A DNA stretch of 64,000 nucleotides from Acidobacteriota bacterium (GCA_019639175.1 JAHBSK010000001.1:372001-436000); one strand, 5' to 3'; shown: positions 18,299 through 28,359, numbered from the stretch's first letter. Notes: generated by a model from the letters alone, not told the origin. Translations and numbers: made by a program.

Positions 18299-19033
18299 TC
18301 ATGATGCCCTTGCTCTTCGCCGCATCTTTCGCACATTTCTTTCTATCCACTCCTCGGCGTCCATATAACGTGAAAATCTCCGCTCATCGCGCCGAAACGC
18401 TGGTGTGTGATTATACCGACGGCCATTGTGATGGACGGTCGGATGATGGATATGAAGCATTTCGTGGAATACGACGTATTCCACTACGTAGCGCGGCGTG
18501 TCGTGTGAATCCAGCGACCTGCTTATCACTATCGTGTCGTGGGTCGAATCGTGATGGCCAAGTATCCGATATGTCCGCCGTGCTGACCATGTGAGCGTCG
18601 GCTTTTGCAGATTTCCGCCAAAATATGTGGCGTTCAGCGTGTCAAAGACCTCGTTCAGGTCAAAGAATTCGCCTCTTGTTCCGGTTATCACCTTTCTGCC
18701 GCGTGTGCGTTTATTCTCGGTCGAAAGTTCTCGTATCTCATCACTTTTAATATATTCAGCATATGTTTCGCGTGCCCATTTTGGGGGTCTGCGGCGATAC
18801 AATTTGGAAACAAGGATGAAAGCCAGTGCAAGGTGTTCGGTTTCGGGCATTTCACCGCAGATCTCGGCGATCCTGACATATACTCTGCCGTCCCGGACGC
18901 GGATCGTGTGATTTATGCCTACATAGGGGTAAAAACTGACGTTGATCTCAGGTATAATGCGGTCGCGGTCGTAATGGGTGAACGCTTTGCGGTATAATTC
19001 GCCAATGGCTGCGGTTGTCAATGCGGGACTCAT
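18299..19033 (-). CDS. SprT-like zinc metallopeptidase-domain protein
   Basis: The 244-residue protein carries a SprT/M48-like zinc site, VVFHEMLHIHH, near residue 195, with a further His-rich stretch (HHNGRRYNHTPAFRRDERRF) that resembles the third-ligand region of SprT proteins. The N-terminal half has a weaker copy of the same fold type without the HExxH. ATG at 19033 is preferred to a TTG nine bases upstream. It diverges from hrcA with a short shared intergenic region. The substrate is unknown. Confidence 0.75.
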   Translation of the reverse strand: MSPALTTAAIGELYRKAFTHYDRDRIIPEINVSFYPYVGINHTIRVRDGRVYVRIAEICGEMPETEHLALAFILVSKLYRRRPPKWARETYAEYIKSDEIRELSTENKRTRGRKVITGTRGEFFDLNEVFDTLNATYFGGNLQKPTLTWSARRTYRILGHHDSTHDTIVISRSLDSHDTPRYVVEYVVFHEMLHIHHPTVHHNGRRYNHTPAFRRDERRFSRYMDAEEWIERNVRKMRRRARAS

Positions 19034-19085
19034 GTTAATCAAGGTTTAACTAATAATCGTTGACAGCATCAGGTTCAAAATGCTA

Positions 19086-19100
19086 TTCCTTTTAAAGGAA
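19086..19100. promoter_or_regulatory. palindrome upstream of hrcA
   Basis: TTCCTTTTAAAGGAA is a perfect inverted repeat around a central base, lying about 45 bases before the hrcA ATG and within the hrcA/SprT-like divergent region. It does not match CIRCE (TTAGCACTC-N9-GAGTGCTAA). It could be an operator or part of a promoter. Confidence 0.35.
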
Positions 19101-19144
19101 GCATACTGCCTTTGTGCCGTTTGCTTCAAACTCACCGTAATAAG

Positions 19145-20269
19145 ATGCAGGATCGAGTGAGAAACGTAAAGAACGGAGAAATTCGGGAATTTCCGGATAC
19201 TCGCGGCCAAACGATCCTTTCTGCTGTGATCAAAGAACATTTTGTTACCGGTGAACCGGTTGGTTCCAAGGCCGTCGCGGACACATTTGCCAATGCGCAG
19301 GGCCTTAGCCCGGCGACTATCCGCAATGTGATGAGCGAGTTGGAGGAGCTTGGCCTTCTTGAACATCCTCATACATCGGCAGGCAGGGTGCCGACTGACA
19401 AAGGGTACAGATTTTACGTTGACAATCTACTTGGGGTTCTGAGTATCTCAAATGAAGACCTGGACCGGATCGGCAATGATCTCGGCCTGGCCGACAGTGA
19501 GATAGCTGAAACGCCGGACAGATTGATGGAACGTACATCTCACCTTCTTTCTGCTCTTTCAAATAACGTAGGCATCGTAGTATCGCCATCTCTGGCCAAT
19601 GATCGCCTGCAGCACATCGAATTTGTCAATCTTTCCGACAACCGCATTCTGGTCGTGTTGGTCTCTTCGCCGAATATTGTCCATCATCGGATAATAAGGC
19701 TGAAGATGTCCTTTACCCGCGAGGAACTCGAACAATGCGCGAACTACCTGAATGTCGAATACGGCGGAAAGACATTGTCAGAGATCAGGGACAGGATACT
19801 TGTGCTGATGCACGAGGAAAGGTCCCTGTTCGACCGATTGCTGCAAACGGCCGTCATCCTTTGCTCTCAAAGTATTGACAGTGAAGGGGACAGAGCCGGC
19901 CAGGTGTTTGTTGACGGGACGACCAATATCCTCACGGGAAAGGATTTTGCCGACCTTGAACGGCTTCGTGACCTTTTGGCCACGATCGGCGAAAGGTCGC
20001 GGCTGATCCAGATACTCGAGGAATGCATCGGGCGGGACACTACCGTTCCCGGCGGCATTCAGGTTGTCATAGGCAGCGAGAACCGAACGCCTTCATTTCA
20101 AAATTGTACGCTGATCTCGGCCCCGTACCGTATCGGCAACAGCCCGACCGTGGGGACGCTGAGCGTCCTCGGCCCGACCCGGATGGAATATGCAAGAATG
20201 ATCTCGATCGTCTCGTATGTTGCACGGGTACTTGAAAGGATGATGTCAAAGGACATGATCCGCGACTAG
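19145..20269 (+). CDS. hrcA: heat-inducible transcription repressor HrcA
   Basis: HrcA represses chaperone genes and is tuned by GroEL. The 374-residue protein has the N-terminal winged helix with ILSAVIKEHFVTGEPVGSKAV, then LSPATIRNVMSELEELGLLEHPHTSAGRVPTDKGYRFYVD, a near-perfect family signature. The inserted dimerisation domain and C-terminal GAF-like part are complete. The start is uncertain: no clear Shine-Dalgarno precedes the ATG. It heads hrcA-grpE-dnaK-dnaJ. Confidence 0.93.
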   Translation: MQDRVRNVKNGEIREFPDTRGQTILSAVIKEHFVTGEPVGSKAVADTFANAQGLSPATIRNVMSELEELGLLEHPHTSAGRVPTDKGYRFYVDNLLGVLSISNEDLDRIGNDLGLADSEIAETPDRLMERTSHLLSALSNNVGIVVSPSLANDRLQHIEFVNLSDNRILVVLVSSPNIVHHRIIRLKMSFTREELEQCANYLNVEYGGKTLSEIRDRILVLMHEERSLFDRLLQTAVILCSQSIDSEGDRAGQVFVDGTTNILTGKDFADLERLRDLLATIGERSRLIQILEECIGRDTTVPGGIQVVIGSENRTPSFQNCTLISAPYRIGNSPTVGTLSVLGPTRMEYARMISIVSYVARVLERMMSKDMIRD

Positions 20270-20301
20270 ACCATGGAGCGGCGTCCGCCGCCTTGCAAAA
20301 A

Positions 20302-21393
20302 ATGGATCCAAACCAGGAAATCGATGATCTCGATCTGTATCGTGATGAGCCGCAAGAGGACGATTCAATGTCCGTTGACGACTTTATCCGAGAGCTTGAG
20401 GCAAAGGAAAAAGACCTTCATATCACGCTCGAAACCACTGTGATCGAGATAGAGCAGGGCTTTGACGACGTGAACCCTTCGGTGTTCAGGTCGCCGGAGG
20501 CCGCTGCCGCCGCGCCTCAGCCCGCACCGCAGGCAGAGCCTGAGGCAATAGAGGAACAACTCGCCCCCGTTTCGGAACCCGACGTGGATGACGAACCGGA
20601 GGAAGGCGATGAGGCCGAGGAACTGATGGAGCAGATAGACGGCCTGAATGACGAGTTGGCCGTGCTGAAACAGACAGTTATAAGGCTTGAGGGCGAACGA
20701 AAGGAACTCTTGGAAAACTCCCAGCGAAGAGCAAAGGATTTTGCGGCGTACAAGGCCCGCACCGAAAGGGAACGCGAGGAGTTTCGAAGCAGCCAGGCCG
20801 GCGATCTGGTATCTAAGCTGCTGCCTTCGATGGACAATCTTGACCGCGCTCTCGAATTTGCCGAAAACCTTCAGAGAGAAAAGAGCACGGAGTTCAGCCA
20901 GTTCTTTGAGGGCATCAAGATGCTGAGCCGGCAGATCAATGAAACCTTTTCAGGCATGGGCGTCGAACCAATATCGGCCGTCGGCGAGACATTTGACCCC
21001 CATCTTCACGAAGCCGTCGCCACCGAAGAAGAGACCGAATTTCCCGACAACACCGTGTCTGAGGAATTGTTAAAAGGCTACAAGATCGGCGACCGCGTGC
21101 TTCGGCACTCAATGGTGAAAGTGGCGGTTGCCGCGCCGACAAAGGCCGCAGAAGAACAGAATATCGAAGCCGAAGCAGAGATCGAACAGGATGACGATAA
21201 TAACGCTGACCTGAACAGCGAAACCGATATGAACGAACCCGTTTCGGAGGCCGCTCCGACGACGGAATATGAGATAGAGATATTTTCAAAGGATGACGAA
21301 GATGTTGGCAATGCGGAGTTTATCCCCTCACCGGATCCCGAGCCCGACTCACAGCAAGACCCGCCGGAGATCCCACAGAATCCATCTGAATAA
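20302..21393 (+). CDS. grpE: GrpE nucleotide exchange factor with long acidic tails
   Basis: GrpE releases ADP from DnaK. The core is at about residues 115-275: a long coiled coil (LMEQIDGLNDELAVLKQTVIRLEGERKELLENSQRRAKDF) followed by the head domain (GVEPISAVGETFDPHLHEAV and KGYKIGDRVLRHSMVKVA). The protein has 363 residues, against about 190-200 in typical GrpE, because of an acidic N-terminal arm (about 110 residues) and an acidic/proline C-terminal tail (about 85 residues). It lies 32 bases after hrcA and 13 before dnaK, in one operon. Confidence 0.92.
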   Translation: MDPNQEIDDLDLYRDEPQEDDSMSVDDFIRELEAKEKDLHITLETTVIEIEQGFDDVNPSVFRSPEAAAAAPQPAPQAEPEAIEEQLAPVSEPDVDDEPEEGDEAEELMEQIDGLNDELAVLKQTVIRLEGERKELLENSQRRAKDFAAYKARTEREREEFRSSQAGDLVSKLLPSMDNLDRALEFAENLQREKSTEFSQFFEGIKMLSRQINETFSGMGVEPISAVGETFDPHLHEAVATEEETEFPDNTVSEELLKGYKIGDRVLRHSMVKVAVAAPTKAAEEQNIEAEAEIEQDDDNNADLNSETDMNEPVSEAAPTTEYEIEIFSKDDEDVGNAEFIPSPDPEPDSQQDPPEIPQNPSE

Positions 21394-21406
21394 ATAAGGA
21401 ACCCGT

Positions 21407-23215
21407 ATGAGCAAAGTAATCGGAATTGACCTTGGTACGACAAACTGCTGCGTTTCCGTTCTGGAGAGCGGAACGGTGCAGATAATTTCCAACAAAGAGG
21501 GCGGCCGCACGACACCGTCTGTTGTCGGTTTTACTGATAAGGACGAACGCCTTGTCGGCCAGATAGCGAAACGCCAGGCCGTGACCAACCCGGCCAATAC
21601 GCTGTATGCCGTTAAAAGGCTGATCGGCCGGAAATATACCGCGCCCGAGGTCGAAAAGATGCGCGACACCGTGCCTTTTGAGATAGTCGAGGCCCCTAAC
21701 GGTGACGCCCATATAAAAGTGCTGGATCGCGTTTACAGTCCGCCGGAAATATCTGCCATCGTGCTTCAGCGTTTGAAGCAGGCCGCCGAAGAATTTCTCG
21801 GCGACCGCATAACCGAGGCCATCATAACGGTTCCCGCTTACTTTGACGATATGCAGCGTCAGGCCACGCGCGACGCCGGCAAAATAGCCGGGCTTGAGGT
21901 CGAACGCATCATAAACGAGCCGACGGCGGCAGCTCTTGCCTACGGATTTGGCAAGAACAAGACCGAAAAGGTTGCCGTTTACGACCTTGGCGGCGGCACG
22001 TTTGATATTTCGATACTTGAGATAAACGACGGCGTGTTCGAGGTGCTTTCAACCTCCGGGAACACGTTCCTCGGCGGCGAGGATTTTGACCAGCGCATCA
22101 TTGACTGGCTGGTCGAGGGCTTTAAGGAAGAAAGCGGCATCGACCTGAAAGAGGATCGCCTTGCGCTTCAGCGTTTGAAGGAAGCGGCAGAGCGTGTCAA
22201 ATGTGAGCTTTCAACCGTTTCCGAGGCGAATGTCAGCCTGCCGTTCATTGCGGCGGACGCGACCGGGCCGAAACACATCAACGCCACGCTCACACGAGAC
22301 AAGTTTGAGGAACTGGTACAGGATCTGGTCGATTCTTCGGTCGAGCCTTGCCAAAAGGCACTTTGGGACGCAAAGCTCAAGCCTGAGGATATCGACAAGG
22401 TGATCCTCGTTGGCGGACAGACACGTTCGCCGATCATCACAAAGACAGTGACCGAAGTTTTCGGCAAGGAACCGTCGGCGGAGATCAATCCGGACGAGGT
22501 GGTCGCAATGGGAGCCGCCATTCAGGGCGGTGTTCTCACCGGCGATGTCAAGGACATCGTTCTTCTGGACGTTCTTCCCCTGAGCCTCGGTTTGGAAACG
22601 CGCGGAGGCATTTTTGTAAAACTCATTCCGCGAAACTCGACCATTCCGCTCAAGAACACGATGACGTTCACCACGGTCGTGGACAACCAGCAGACCGTGC
22701 AGATACACATCCTCCAGGGCGAACGCGAGATCGCCAGAGAGAACCGAAGCCTTGCAAAGTTTGAACTGGTCGGCATACCGCTGGCCCCGCGCGGCGTTCC
22801 GCAGATCGACGTTACGTTCGAGATAGACGCCAACGGCATCGTCAACGTGTCGGCACAGGACAAGATGACCGGATTGGAACAGGCAATGCAGATCACGCCT
22901 TCATCGGGCCTTTCGCCGGATGAGATCGAGCGCCTGATACTGGAAGCCGAAAATTCCGTCGAAAAGGATCGTCAGGAGCGCGAACTTATAACACAGCGAA
23001 ACCGGCTGGAAAGCGTGATAAAAAATGCCCGAAAGGCAATGGCCGAATTTGGCCGTTCGTTCCCGCTGGAGGAACAGCAGGAGATAAACGGCATTTTGAA
23101 TGAGGCAGACAGCACGCTTCTTTCCGAGGAAATGTCCGTTCTCGAATCTTCGTATAAAAAGGCCGAGGAGGCCTCAAACCGCATAACTGCCGCAATGCTG
23201 GCCGAGGTCGGATAG
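21407..23215 (+). CDS. dnaK: chaperone DnaK (Hsp70)
   Basis: The 602-residue Hsp70 has the ATPase motifs [11 protein letters not shown], the [13 protein letters not shown] block and [12 protein letters not shown], the linker region [13 protein letters not shown], and a full beta-sandwich and helical lid. It ends AAMLAEVG, about 30-40 residues short of the usual DnaK. It lacks the Gly-rich disordered tail and the EVxD-like end that assist refolding in other species. A good Shine-Dalgarno (AAGGA) precedes the ATG. It is co-transcribed with grpE. Confidence 0.96.
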   Translation: MSKVIGIDLGTTNCCVSVLESGTVQIISNKEGGRTTPSVVGFTDKDERLVGQIAKRQAVTNPANTLYAVKRLIGRKYTAPEVEKMRDTVPFEIVEAPNGDAHIKVLDRVYSPPEISAIVLQRLKQAAEEFLGDRITEAIITVPAYFDDMQRQATRDAGKIAGLEVERIINEPTAAALAYGFGKNKTEKVAVYDLGGGTFDISILEINDGVFEVLSTSGNTFLGGEDFDQRIIDWLVEGFKEESGIDLKEDRLALQRLKEAAERVKCELSTVSEANVSLPFIAADATGPKHINATLTRDKFEELVQDLVDSSVEPCQKALWDAKLKPEDIDKVILVGGQTRSPIITKTVTEVFGKEPSAEINPDEVVAMGAAIQGGVLTGDVKDIVLLDVLPLSLGLETRGGIFVKLIPRNSTIPLKNTMTFTTVVDNQQTVQIHILQGEREIARENRSLAKFELVGIPLAPRGVPQIDVTFEIDANGIVNVSAQDKMTGLEQAMQITPSSGLSPDEIERLILEAENSVEKDRQERELITQRNRLESVIKNARKAMAEFGRSFPLEEQQEINGILNEADSTLLSEEMSVLESSYKKAEEASNRITAAMLAEVG

Positions 23216-23374
23216 ACGGCTGCGGGGTTGTGAAAATACGCGGGTTGTTGGAAAATAGTAAAAGCGTCAGTTCATTGCATTTGGACTGGCGCTTTGCTTG
23301 TGGAAGCCGGCAGCGTGCGGATAGTTCAAACTACACAAACCGCTTACTGCCGACCGCCTGATCTTATAAGACCT

Positions 23375-24472
23375 ATGGCAAAACGAGATTATTACGAAGT
23401 TTTGGAAATAAATCGCTCCGCCACCGACGCGGAGATCAAAAGGGCATATCGCTCGCTCGCGGTAAAATATCACCCGGACAAGAACCCTGACGACCCGCAC
23501 GCCGAGGAGCGGTTCAAGGAGTGTGCCGAGGCTTATGCGGTGCTTTCCGACTCGCAAAAGCGGGCGGCCTATGACCGTTTCGGCCACGCGGCGGCAGGAG
23601 CCGGAGCAGGATTCGATCCCGGTTTCGGCAATATCGAGGACATCTTTGACATGTTCGGGTTCGGCGATATGTTCGGTTCGCGCGGACGCCGCCGGTCAAC
23701 CGTCCAGCGCGGCTCCGATCTGCGTTACGATCTGGAAATAACGCTCGAAGAAGCCGCCGAAGGAAAGGATGAAAAGCTGAGGATACCGCGGCTCGAAACG
23801 TGTGATGAGTGTGACGGTTCAGGTGCGGAAAGCGGCACCGAACCGGAAAACTGCATCACCTGCGGCGGAAGCGGCCAAACGACCTATCAGCAGGGATTTT
23901 TCAGCGTTATGCGCACGTGTCCCAACTGTGCGGGCAAGGGCAGGATCATCCGCACACCCTGCAAGGAATGTCGCGGCCAGGGACGCATTGAAAAAGAAAA
24001 ATCGCTGGAGATAAAGATACCTGCCGGTGTCGAGACCGGTTCGCGGCTCCGCGTTGGCGGTGAGGGCGAAGCAGGGACGAACGGCGGGCCGTCGGGCGAT
24101 CTGTATGTCGTCATTCACGTAAAGGAACACGAGATATTTGAGCGTCAGGGGGCAAATCTTTACTCCGCTGTTCCGGTATCATTTGCACAGGCCGCACTGG
24201 GGGCGGACATCTCCGTAAAAACTCTGGATAGCGAAGAGGAACTGAATGTTCCCGCCGGAACGCAGACAGGAACCGTTTTTCGCATCAAGTCAAAAGGAAT
24301 GCCGACCCTTGACGGACGCGGGCGAGGCGACCTGTTTGTTGCCGTGACGCTGATCACGCCAAGATCGCTTACAAAAGAGCAGCGGAAATTGCTCGAACAA
24401 CTGGCTGAGATCGAGGACACCGAGTTCAACGACGAATCCTTTATGGACAAGGTGCGGAATATCTTTAGTTAG
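23375..24472 (+). CDS. dnaJ: chaperone DnaJ (Hsp40)
   Basis: The 365-residue type I Hsp40 has the J-domain with the HPD motif ([10 protein letters not shown], about residues 30-40), a Gly/Phe-rich linker ([23 protein letters not shown]), and four zinc-binding CxxCxGxG-type repeats ([32 protein letters not shown]). The two C-terminal substrate-binding domains follow. The ATG at 23375 begins the J-domain directly. The last gene of the hrcA cluster, 159 bases after dnaK, closed by a terminator. Confidence 0.96.
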   Translation: MAKRDYYEVLEINRSATDAEIKRAYRSLAVKYHPDKNPDDPHAEERFKECAEAYAVLSDSQKRAAYDRFGHAAAGAGAGFDPGFGNIEDIFDMFGFGDMFGSRGRRRSTVQRGSDLRYDLEITLEEAAEGKDEKLRIPRLETCDECDGSGAESGTEPENCITCGGSGQTTYQQGFFSVMRTCPNCAGKGRIIRTPCKECRGQGRIEKEKSLEIKIPAGVETGSRLRVGGEGEAGTNGGPSGDLYVVIHVKEHEIFERQGANLYSAVPVSFAQAALGADISVKTLDSEEELNVPAGTQTGTVFRIKSKGMPTLDGRGRGDLFVAVTLITPRSLTKEQRKLLEQLAEIEDTEFNDESFMDKVRNIFS

Positions 24473-24518
24473 TCATTCACCAACACCGGATCACCATATC
24501 CGTTGATGATTGAGACCT

Positions 24519-24546
24519 TGGGGCGGGTTTTCCGCCCTTTTTTGTT
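24519..24546 (+). terminator. intrinsic terminator of the hrcA-dnaJ operon
   Basis: GGGCGG (24521-24526) pairs with CCGCCC (24532-24537) and is followed by TTTTTTTG, about 50 bases after the dnaJ stop. Confidence 0.9.
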
Positions 24547-24636
24547 GTTTTCTTCTTTCCATTGTGTTAAAACTTATTGCTAAGTTACCGGTTAAGGTTT
24601 TGGCCTTTAAATAACACAAGGAAAACAAGTTAAACA

Positions 24637-24954
24637 ATGAGCGATCCCGGCTACTCGGGCTTTTTCAAGGAACAGGGCGACACCGCTATCGTCCACGCGG
24701 GCGATTATCTGAATAAACTTTCGGGTGAAAGGATAGAGCGTGAATGCCGGGAGCGGCTGAAAGGCGGCTGCCGTGAGATAGTCGTTGATTTTTCGCAAAC
24801 GGAAATCGTCAACTCTATCGGTGTGTCAATTCTGCTCGGTGTCATCGATTCCGCCGCCGGAACCGGCGCCCGCGTTGTGTTTTCCGACCTAAATCAGAAC
24901 ACGGTAGAACTTTTTGAAATGCTCGGCATAACAAAACATGTCGAGGTGCGCTAA
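24637..24954 (+). CDS. STAS-domain anti-sigma factor antagonist-like protein
   Basis: The 105-residue single STAS domain has the pattern IVDFSQTEIVNSIGVSILLGVID, where the serine after N is the usual phosphorylation site of anti-anti-sigma factors of the SpoIIAA type. It ends with the typical LFEMLGITKHVEV. It likely relays a phosphorylation state to a kinase or phosphatase partner, none of which is adjacent. The downstream GAF-HD-GYP gene starts 2 bases later with GTG, so the two are translationally coupled and probably act together. Confidence 0.82.
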   Translation: MSDPGYSGFFKEQGDTAIVHAGDYLNKLSGERIERECRERLKGGCREIVVDFSQTEIVNSIGVSILLGVIDSAAGTGARVVFSDLNQNTVELFEMLGITKHVEVR

Positions 24955-24956
24955 TC

Positions 24957-26258
24957 GTGAAAGACCTTAATTATAAACAGCCCCGCATCAATCCTCTGGC
25001 CGCCGAGCGCGGCAAACTCATCCATACTTTTGGGGCATTGGCGGAGCTTGGCCAGGAGGTTTCAAACCGTCAGGGATTTCACGAGACGATCCGCACTTCG
25101 CTTCACCTGATACTTGGTTCGCTTGCCATAATGCGAGGCGGCGTTGCCAGATTTTCCCGCTTTAGCCACGAATTGAACATGGTCGCCGGACGCGGCCTGG
25201 GTGACAATTTTCCGCTTTCGCTTGCGCTTTGTTATGAGGATGAGCGGCAGTTTCTGGCCGCCGGACTTTATCCCATAGAGAATTCTCAGGCAAAAGCTCT
25301 TCCGTTCTTTCAGGTCTATGACCGCAGCCTGGAAATATCGCGCGTCGAACTGGTGCTGCCGCTTATCATGCGCGGCGAACTGCTCGGTGCTGTTTTCTTA
25401 GGAGAAAAAGCGAGCGGCGACCGCTACACATCGCACGACAAGGATGTTCTGTGCGCAATGGGCCGCCACATCGGCGTCGCCATCGCCCAGCGCAACATGC
25501 TGGCCGAACTGGAACGCAAAGCCGAGGAGAATCACGACCTTTACGAAAATCTGAAAACGACCTATAAGGACACCGTCCGCGCATTCGCCGCTGCCATTGA
25601 CAGAAAGGATAAATATACCGAGGGACACTCGGTTCGCGTCGGTAAATACGCAGAGGCGATCGCCTCCGAACTCGGCTGGAACGCCGAAGAGATAGAGGGA
25701 GCGGCGGTTGCGGGTTATCTGCACGACGTGGGCAAGATAACGGTCGAAAGAAAGATAATAAACGCGCCGTACAGGATCAATGCGAAGGAATCTTCCGAAC
25801 TGAACAAACATCCCGGCGTCGGTTTTGAGATACTTCAGCCGATCCACCATCCGTATGCCGATGTGCCGCTGGCTGCAAAATATCATCACGAACGAATTGA
25901 CGGACGCGGTTATCCTGACGGCCTTTACGATACGGACATCCCATATATCGCGAAGCTGGTCAACGTGGCCGATTCGTTTGACGCGATGACGACGGACAGG
26001 CCGTACAAGCGCCGCCGTCCGGCCAATGAGGTCATTGATGATATGAAGAGAAACGCGGGAAAACAGTTTGCACCGGAACTTGTCACCGCGTTTTTCCGAG
26101 GCATGCTGCGGGAGCTTAACGGCGAATCTCCCGAAAGGCGTTTCAGAAAGCTGCTTGGCAGGGAATATATGGAAACCGAAGGCCTTTCGGCAATGCTGCA
26201 AACGACCCTGAACGAAATGGCCCCGACCTCGCCGCTGACGTACGTTTCATTTGACTAG
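24957..26258 (+). CDS. GAF and HD-GYP domain protein, putative cyclic di-GMP phosphodiesterase
   Basis: The 433-residue cytosolic protein has a GAF-like sensor domain (about residues 20-185), a short coiled linker, and an HD-GYP domain (about 205-365). The HD (GYLHDVGKI), the HxxHE region (KYHHERIDGRGYPDG, including GYP) and the later NVADSFDAMTTDRPY are intact, so hydrolysis of cyclic di-GMP is expected. The start is GTG. It is coupled to the STAS gene, which suggests that sigma-factor-type partner switching and cyclic di-GMP signalling meet here. Confidence 0.85.
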   Translation: MKDLNYKQPRINPLAAERGKLIHTFGALAELGQEVSNRQGFHETIRTSLHLILGSLAIMRGGVARFSRFSHELNMVAGRGLGDNFPLSLALCYEDERQFLAAGLYPIENSQAKALPFFQVYDRSLEISRVELVLPLIMRGELLGAVFLGEKASGDRYTSHDKDVLCAMGRHIGVAIAQRNMLAELERKAEENHDLYENLKTTYKDTVRAFAAAIDRKDKYTEGHSVRVGKYAEAIASELGWNAEEIEGAAVAGYLHDVGKITVERKIINAPYRINAKESSELNKHPGVGFEILQPIHHPYADVPLAAKYHHERIDGRGYPDGLYDTDIPYIAKLVNVADSFDAMTTDRPYKRRRPANEVIDDMKRNAGKQFAPELVTAFFRGMLRELNGESPERRFRKLLGREYMETEGLSAMLQTTLNEMAPTSPLTYVSFD

Positions 26259-26259
26259 G

Positions 26260-27144
26260 TCATTCGCCTGAGAGCATCTGTACGAACTTTTTGGCTGCCA
26301 GCGAGATCGTCCGGTCGCTGCGGTAAATGACGCCGACGGGTCGGACCCATTCCTTTTCCGCCAGTTCAACGACCACGAGGCGTCCGGCCCTTACCTCATC
26401 GGCGACGGCCGTGCGTGGTATGATCGAGATGCCGAAACCGACCTCGACAGCACGTTTTATGGTTTCGATGTTGTCAAACTCGGCGACCTTTACGACCTCG
26501 ACCTCCTTTGCCTTGAGCAGCTTGTCGATGGCTTTGCGCGTTGGAGTGTCGCGTTCAAAATGGACAAAATCCTGTTTGTCCAGATCTTTTATCTTTGCCT
26601 TGAGCTTTGAGGCGAACTTGTGATCATTGGGACAGATGAGTACCATTCTGTCGGGCGGCATTTGGGCAATGGTCAGCCCTCGCCTTGCCTCAGGGAAGGC
26701 CAGAATGCCAAGTTCGGCGGCTCCGCTCAGAACGTCGCGAGCGACCTTTGTCGTACGGGAATATTCCAGATCGATCCGGGCCGAGGGAAATTTTGCCATG
26801 AATTCGCCGACGTAACGAGGCATTTCATGAAGCCCGACGCTGTAAACACACGACACCTTGACCGTTCCGCCGATCTTGCCGACCAGGCCGCGAAGGCTTT
26901 CGTTCAGGTGATCGTAGGCGGCAAGAACAGTTTTAGATTCGCGGTAAAAGACATCTCCGGCCGGAGTGAGTTTTACGTCACGGCGTCCGCGGACGCGCTC
27001 CAGCAGCCTGCGTTTGAATTTGTCCTCAAGCGCCCTGATCTGCTGGCTGACCGCCGACTGTGTTATAAAGTTTCGCTCGGCCGCAAGCGAAAAACTTTGC
27101 AGGTCAACAAGGTCACAGAAGACTTTCAGGGTCTCGATATGCAT
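26260..27144 (-). CDS. LysR family transcriptional regulator
   Basis: The 294-residue LTTR starts MHIETLKVFCDLVDLQSFS with the winged helix-turn-helix (FITQSAVSQQIRALEDKF, about residues 25-45). An effector-binding domain of the periplasmic-binding-protein fold follows. ATG at 27144 was chosen because the family's N-terminus starts there. It diverges from sdhC with about 170 bases between, so control of the sdh genes is plausible but only inferred. It converges with the HD-GYP gene, one base apart. Confidence 0.88.
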   Translation of the reverse strand: MHIETLKVFCDLVDLQSFSLAAERNFITQSAVSQQIRALEDKFKRRLLERVRGRRDVKLTPAGDVFYRESKTVLAAYDHLNESLRGLVGKIGGTVKVSCVYSVGLHEMPRYVGEFMAKFPSARIDLEYSRTTKVARDVLSGAAELGILAFPEARRGLTIAQMPPDRMVLICPNDHKFASKLKAKIKDLDKQDFVHFERDTPTRKAIDKLLKAKEVEVVKVAEFDNIETIKRAVEVGFGISIIPRTAVADEVRAGRLVVVELAEKEWVRPVGVIYRSDRTISLAAKKFVQMLSGE

Positions 27145-27315
27145 AAGACAATTTAATATTAGCAAACGTGTAAAATCCACGCAACGGAATTCATTTCAAC
27201 TAATATGTGATCGGGTGTAAAATAAAAATTGACGATATTGGATTGCCGTAAAGAGGATTTCGATTTATTATCGTTTCAAAACCGATTACGGCCCGATCCG
27301 GGACCAGCAAAGCCA

Positions 27316-28032
27316 ATGGCCTATAAATACAGCAGAACCTTTCTATTAAGAAAACTACATCAGTTGACGGGCATAGTTCCGCTCGGCCTTTTCTTTTTCG
27401 CCCATATGTTCACGAACTCAAAGGCTGTCGGCGGGGAAGCAAGTTTTGAAAAAGCGGTACAGGACATACACGATATTCCGTATCTCCTCTTTATTGAGAT
27501 CTTCGGGATATTTCTGCCGCTGCTGTTTCATTCGATATACGGCGTGATCATCTCAGGCGAGGCAAAACCGAACGTCATAACGTACAACTATGGCCGCAAC
27601 TGGTTCTATTTTGTGCAGCGAGCCACGGGCATCTTTCTGTTCGCGTTCATTCTTTTCCATGTTTTGAACCTGCGGTTCGGCCTGATGCCGGGACTGAATA
27701 TGACACCAGTTGCCGGAAATGCAGACCTGGCCTACGACATTGTCGCCGGAGAGTTTTCCATTCCTTGGGTGCTGGCTCTCTATATCCTCGGCGTTGCGGC
27801 AACGGCGTGGCATTTGGCTTACGGCTTTTGGCTGTTTGCGGTCGATTGGGGCATCGTTATCGGCCAGCGGGCACAGAAATATGCATTGTATGCGTGTGTG
27901 GCTCTGGCGTTCGGGCTTTTTGCCGTCGGGGCAAATGCTGCCCTCGCATTCGTAAGGCCGTGCGGATTGCTGCCGGAAATATTGTGCGAACAGCCGTCAA
28001 CAAAAAAGACCGTGATGCCTAAAAAGGTGTGA
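27316..28032 (+). CDS. sdhC: succinate dehydrogenase cytochrome b subunit (five-helix type)
   Basis: The 238-residue membrane protein has five hydrophobic helices and conserved histidines placed to bind two b hemes (KLHQLTGIVPLGLFFFAHMF, LLFHSIYGV, ILFHVLNLRFG, WHLAYGFW). It is the single large anchor of the type B enzyme, so no sdhD is expected and none is present. ATG at 27316 (MAYKYSRTF) matches the family; a longer upstream frame does not look coding. It passes electrons from SdhB to quinone. Confidence 0.92.
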   Translation: MAYKYSRTFLLRKLHQLTGIVPLGLFFFAHMFTNSKAVGGEASFEKAVQDIHDIPYLLFIEIFGIFLPLLFHSIYGVIISGEAKPNVITYNYGRNWFYFVQRATGIFLFAFILFHVLNLRFGLMPGLNMTPVAGNADLAYDIVAGEFSIPWVLALYILGVAATAWHLAYGFWLFAVDWGIVIGQRAQKYALYACVALAFGLFAVGANAALAFVRPCGLLPEILCEQPSTKKTVMPKKV

Positions 28033-28044
28033 CCCTGTTGAGCT

Positions 28045-28359
28045 ATGGAAAAAGTCCGCTGGGTTGAAAAAGACCGCTACGGCAATGAGATATATCTGAC
28101 CGATGAGCGTTGGGAACACATAACAAACCCAATGAATCATCCTGAGATGGAGGAGTGCGAAACTGCACTGCGTGAAACGATAAGGTTCGGTTCCCGAAAG
28201 CAGGAAATGCTTGATCCGCAAAAATATAGATATTCGCGGGCATTTGGCGACCTGGCCGCATCCAACACGCATATTGTCGCGGTGGTAATTTTCCGATTTT
28301 CAAAGGAACTTATGCCTAACAACTTTATTGTTACCGCATATCAGAAAAAGATTTGGTGA
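28045..28359 (+). CDS. small protein, possible toxin-like partner of a DUF2283 protein
   Basis: The 104-residue protein has a pattern seen in small nuclease-like proteins often paired with DUF2283: KVRWVEKDRYGNEIYLTDERWEHI near the N-terminus, a central KYRYSRAFGDL, and the ending NFIVTAYQKKIW. The invariant-looking W/H and the terminal TAYQ block recall RelE/barnase-like toxins, but this is inference. It starts 12 bases after sdhC and ends 4 bases before the next gene, inside the sdh operon. Confidence 0.6.
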   Translation: MEKVRWVEKDRYGNEIYLTDERWEHITNPMNHPEMEECETALRETIRFGSRKQEMLDPQKYRYSRAFGDLAASNTHIVAVVIFRFSKELMPNNFIVTAYQKKIW

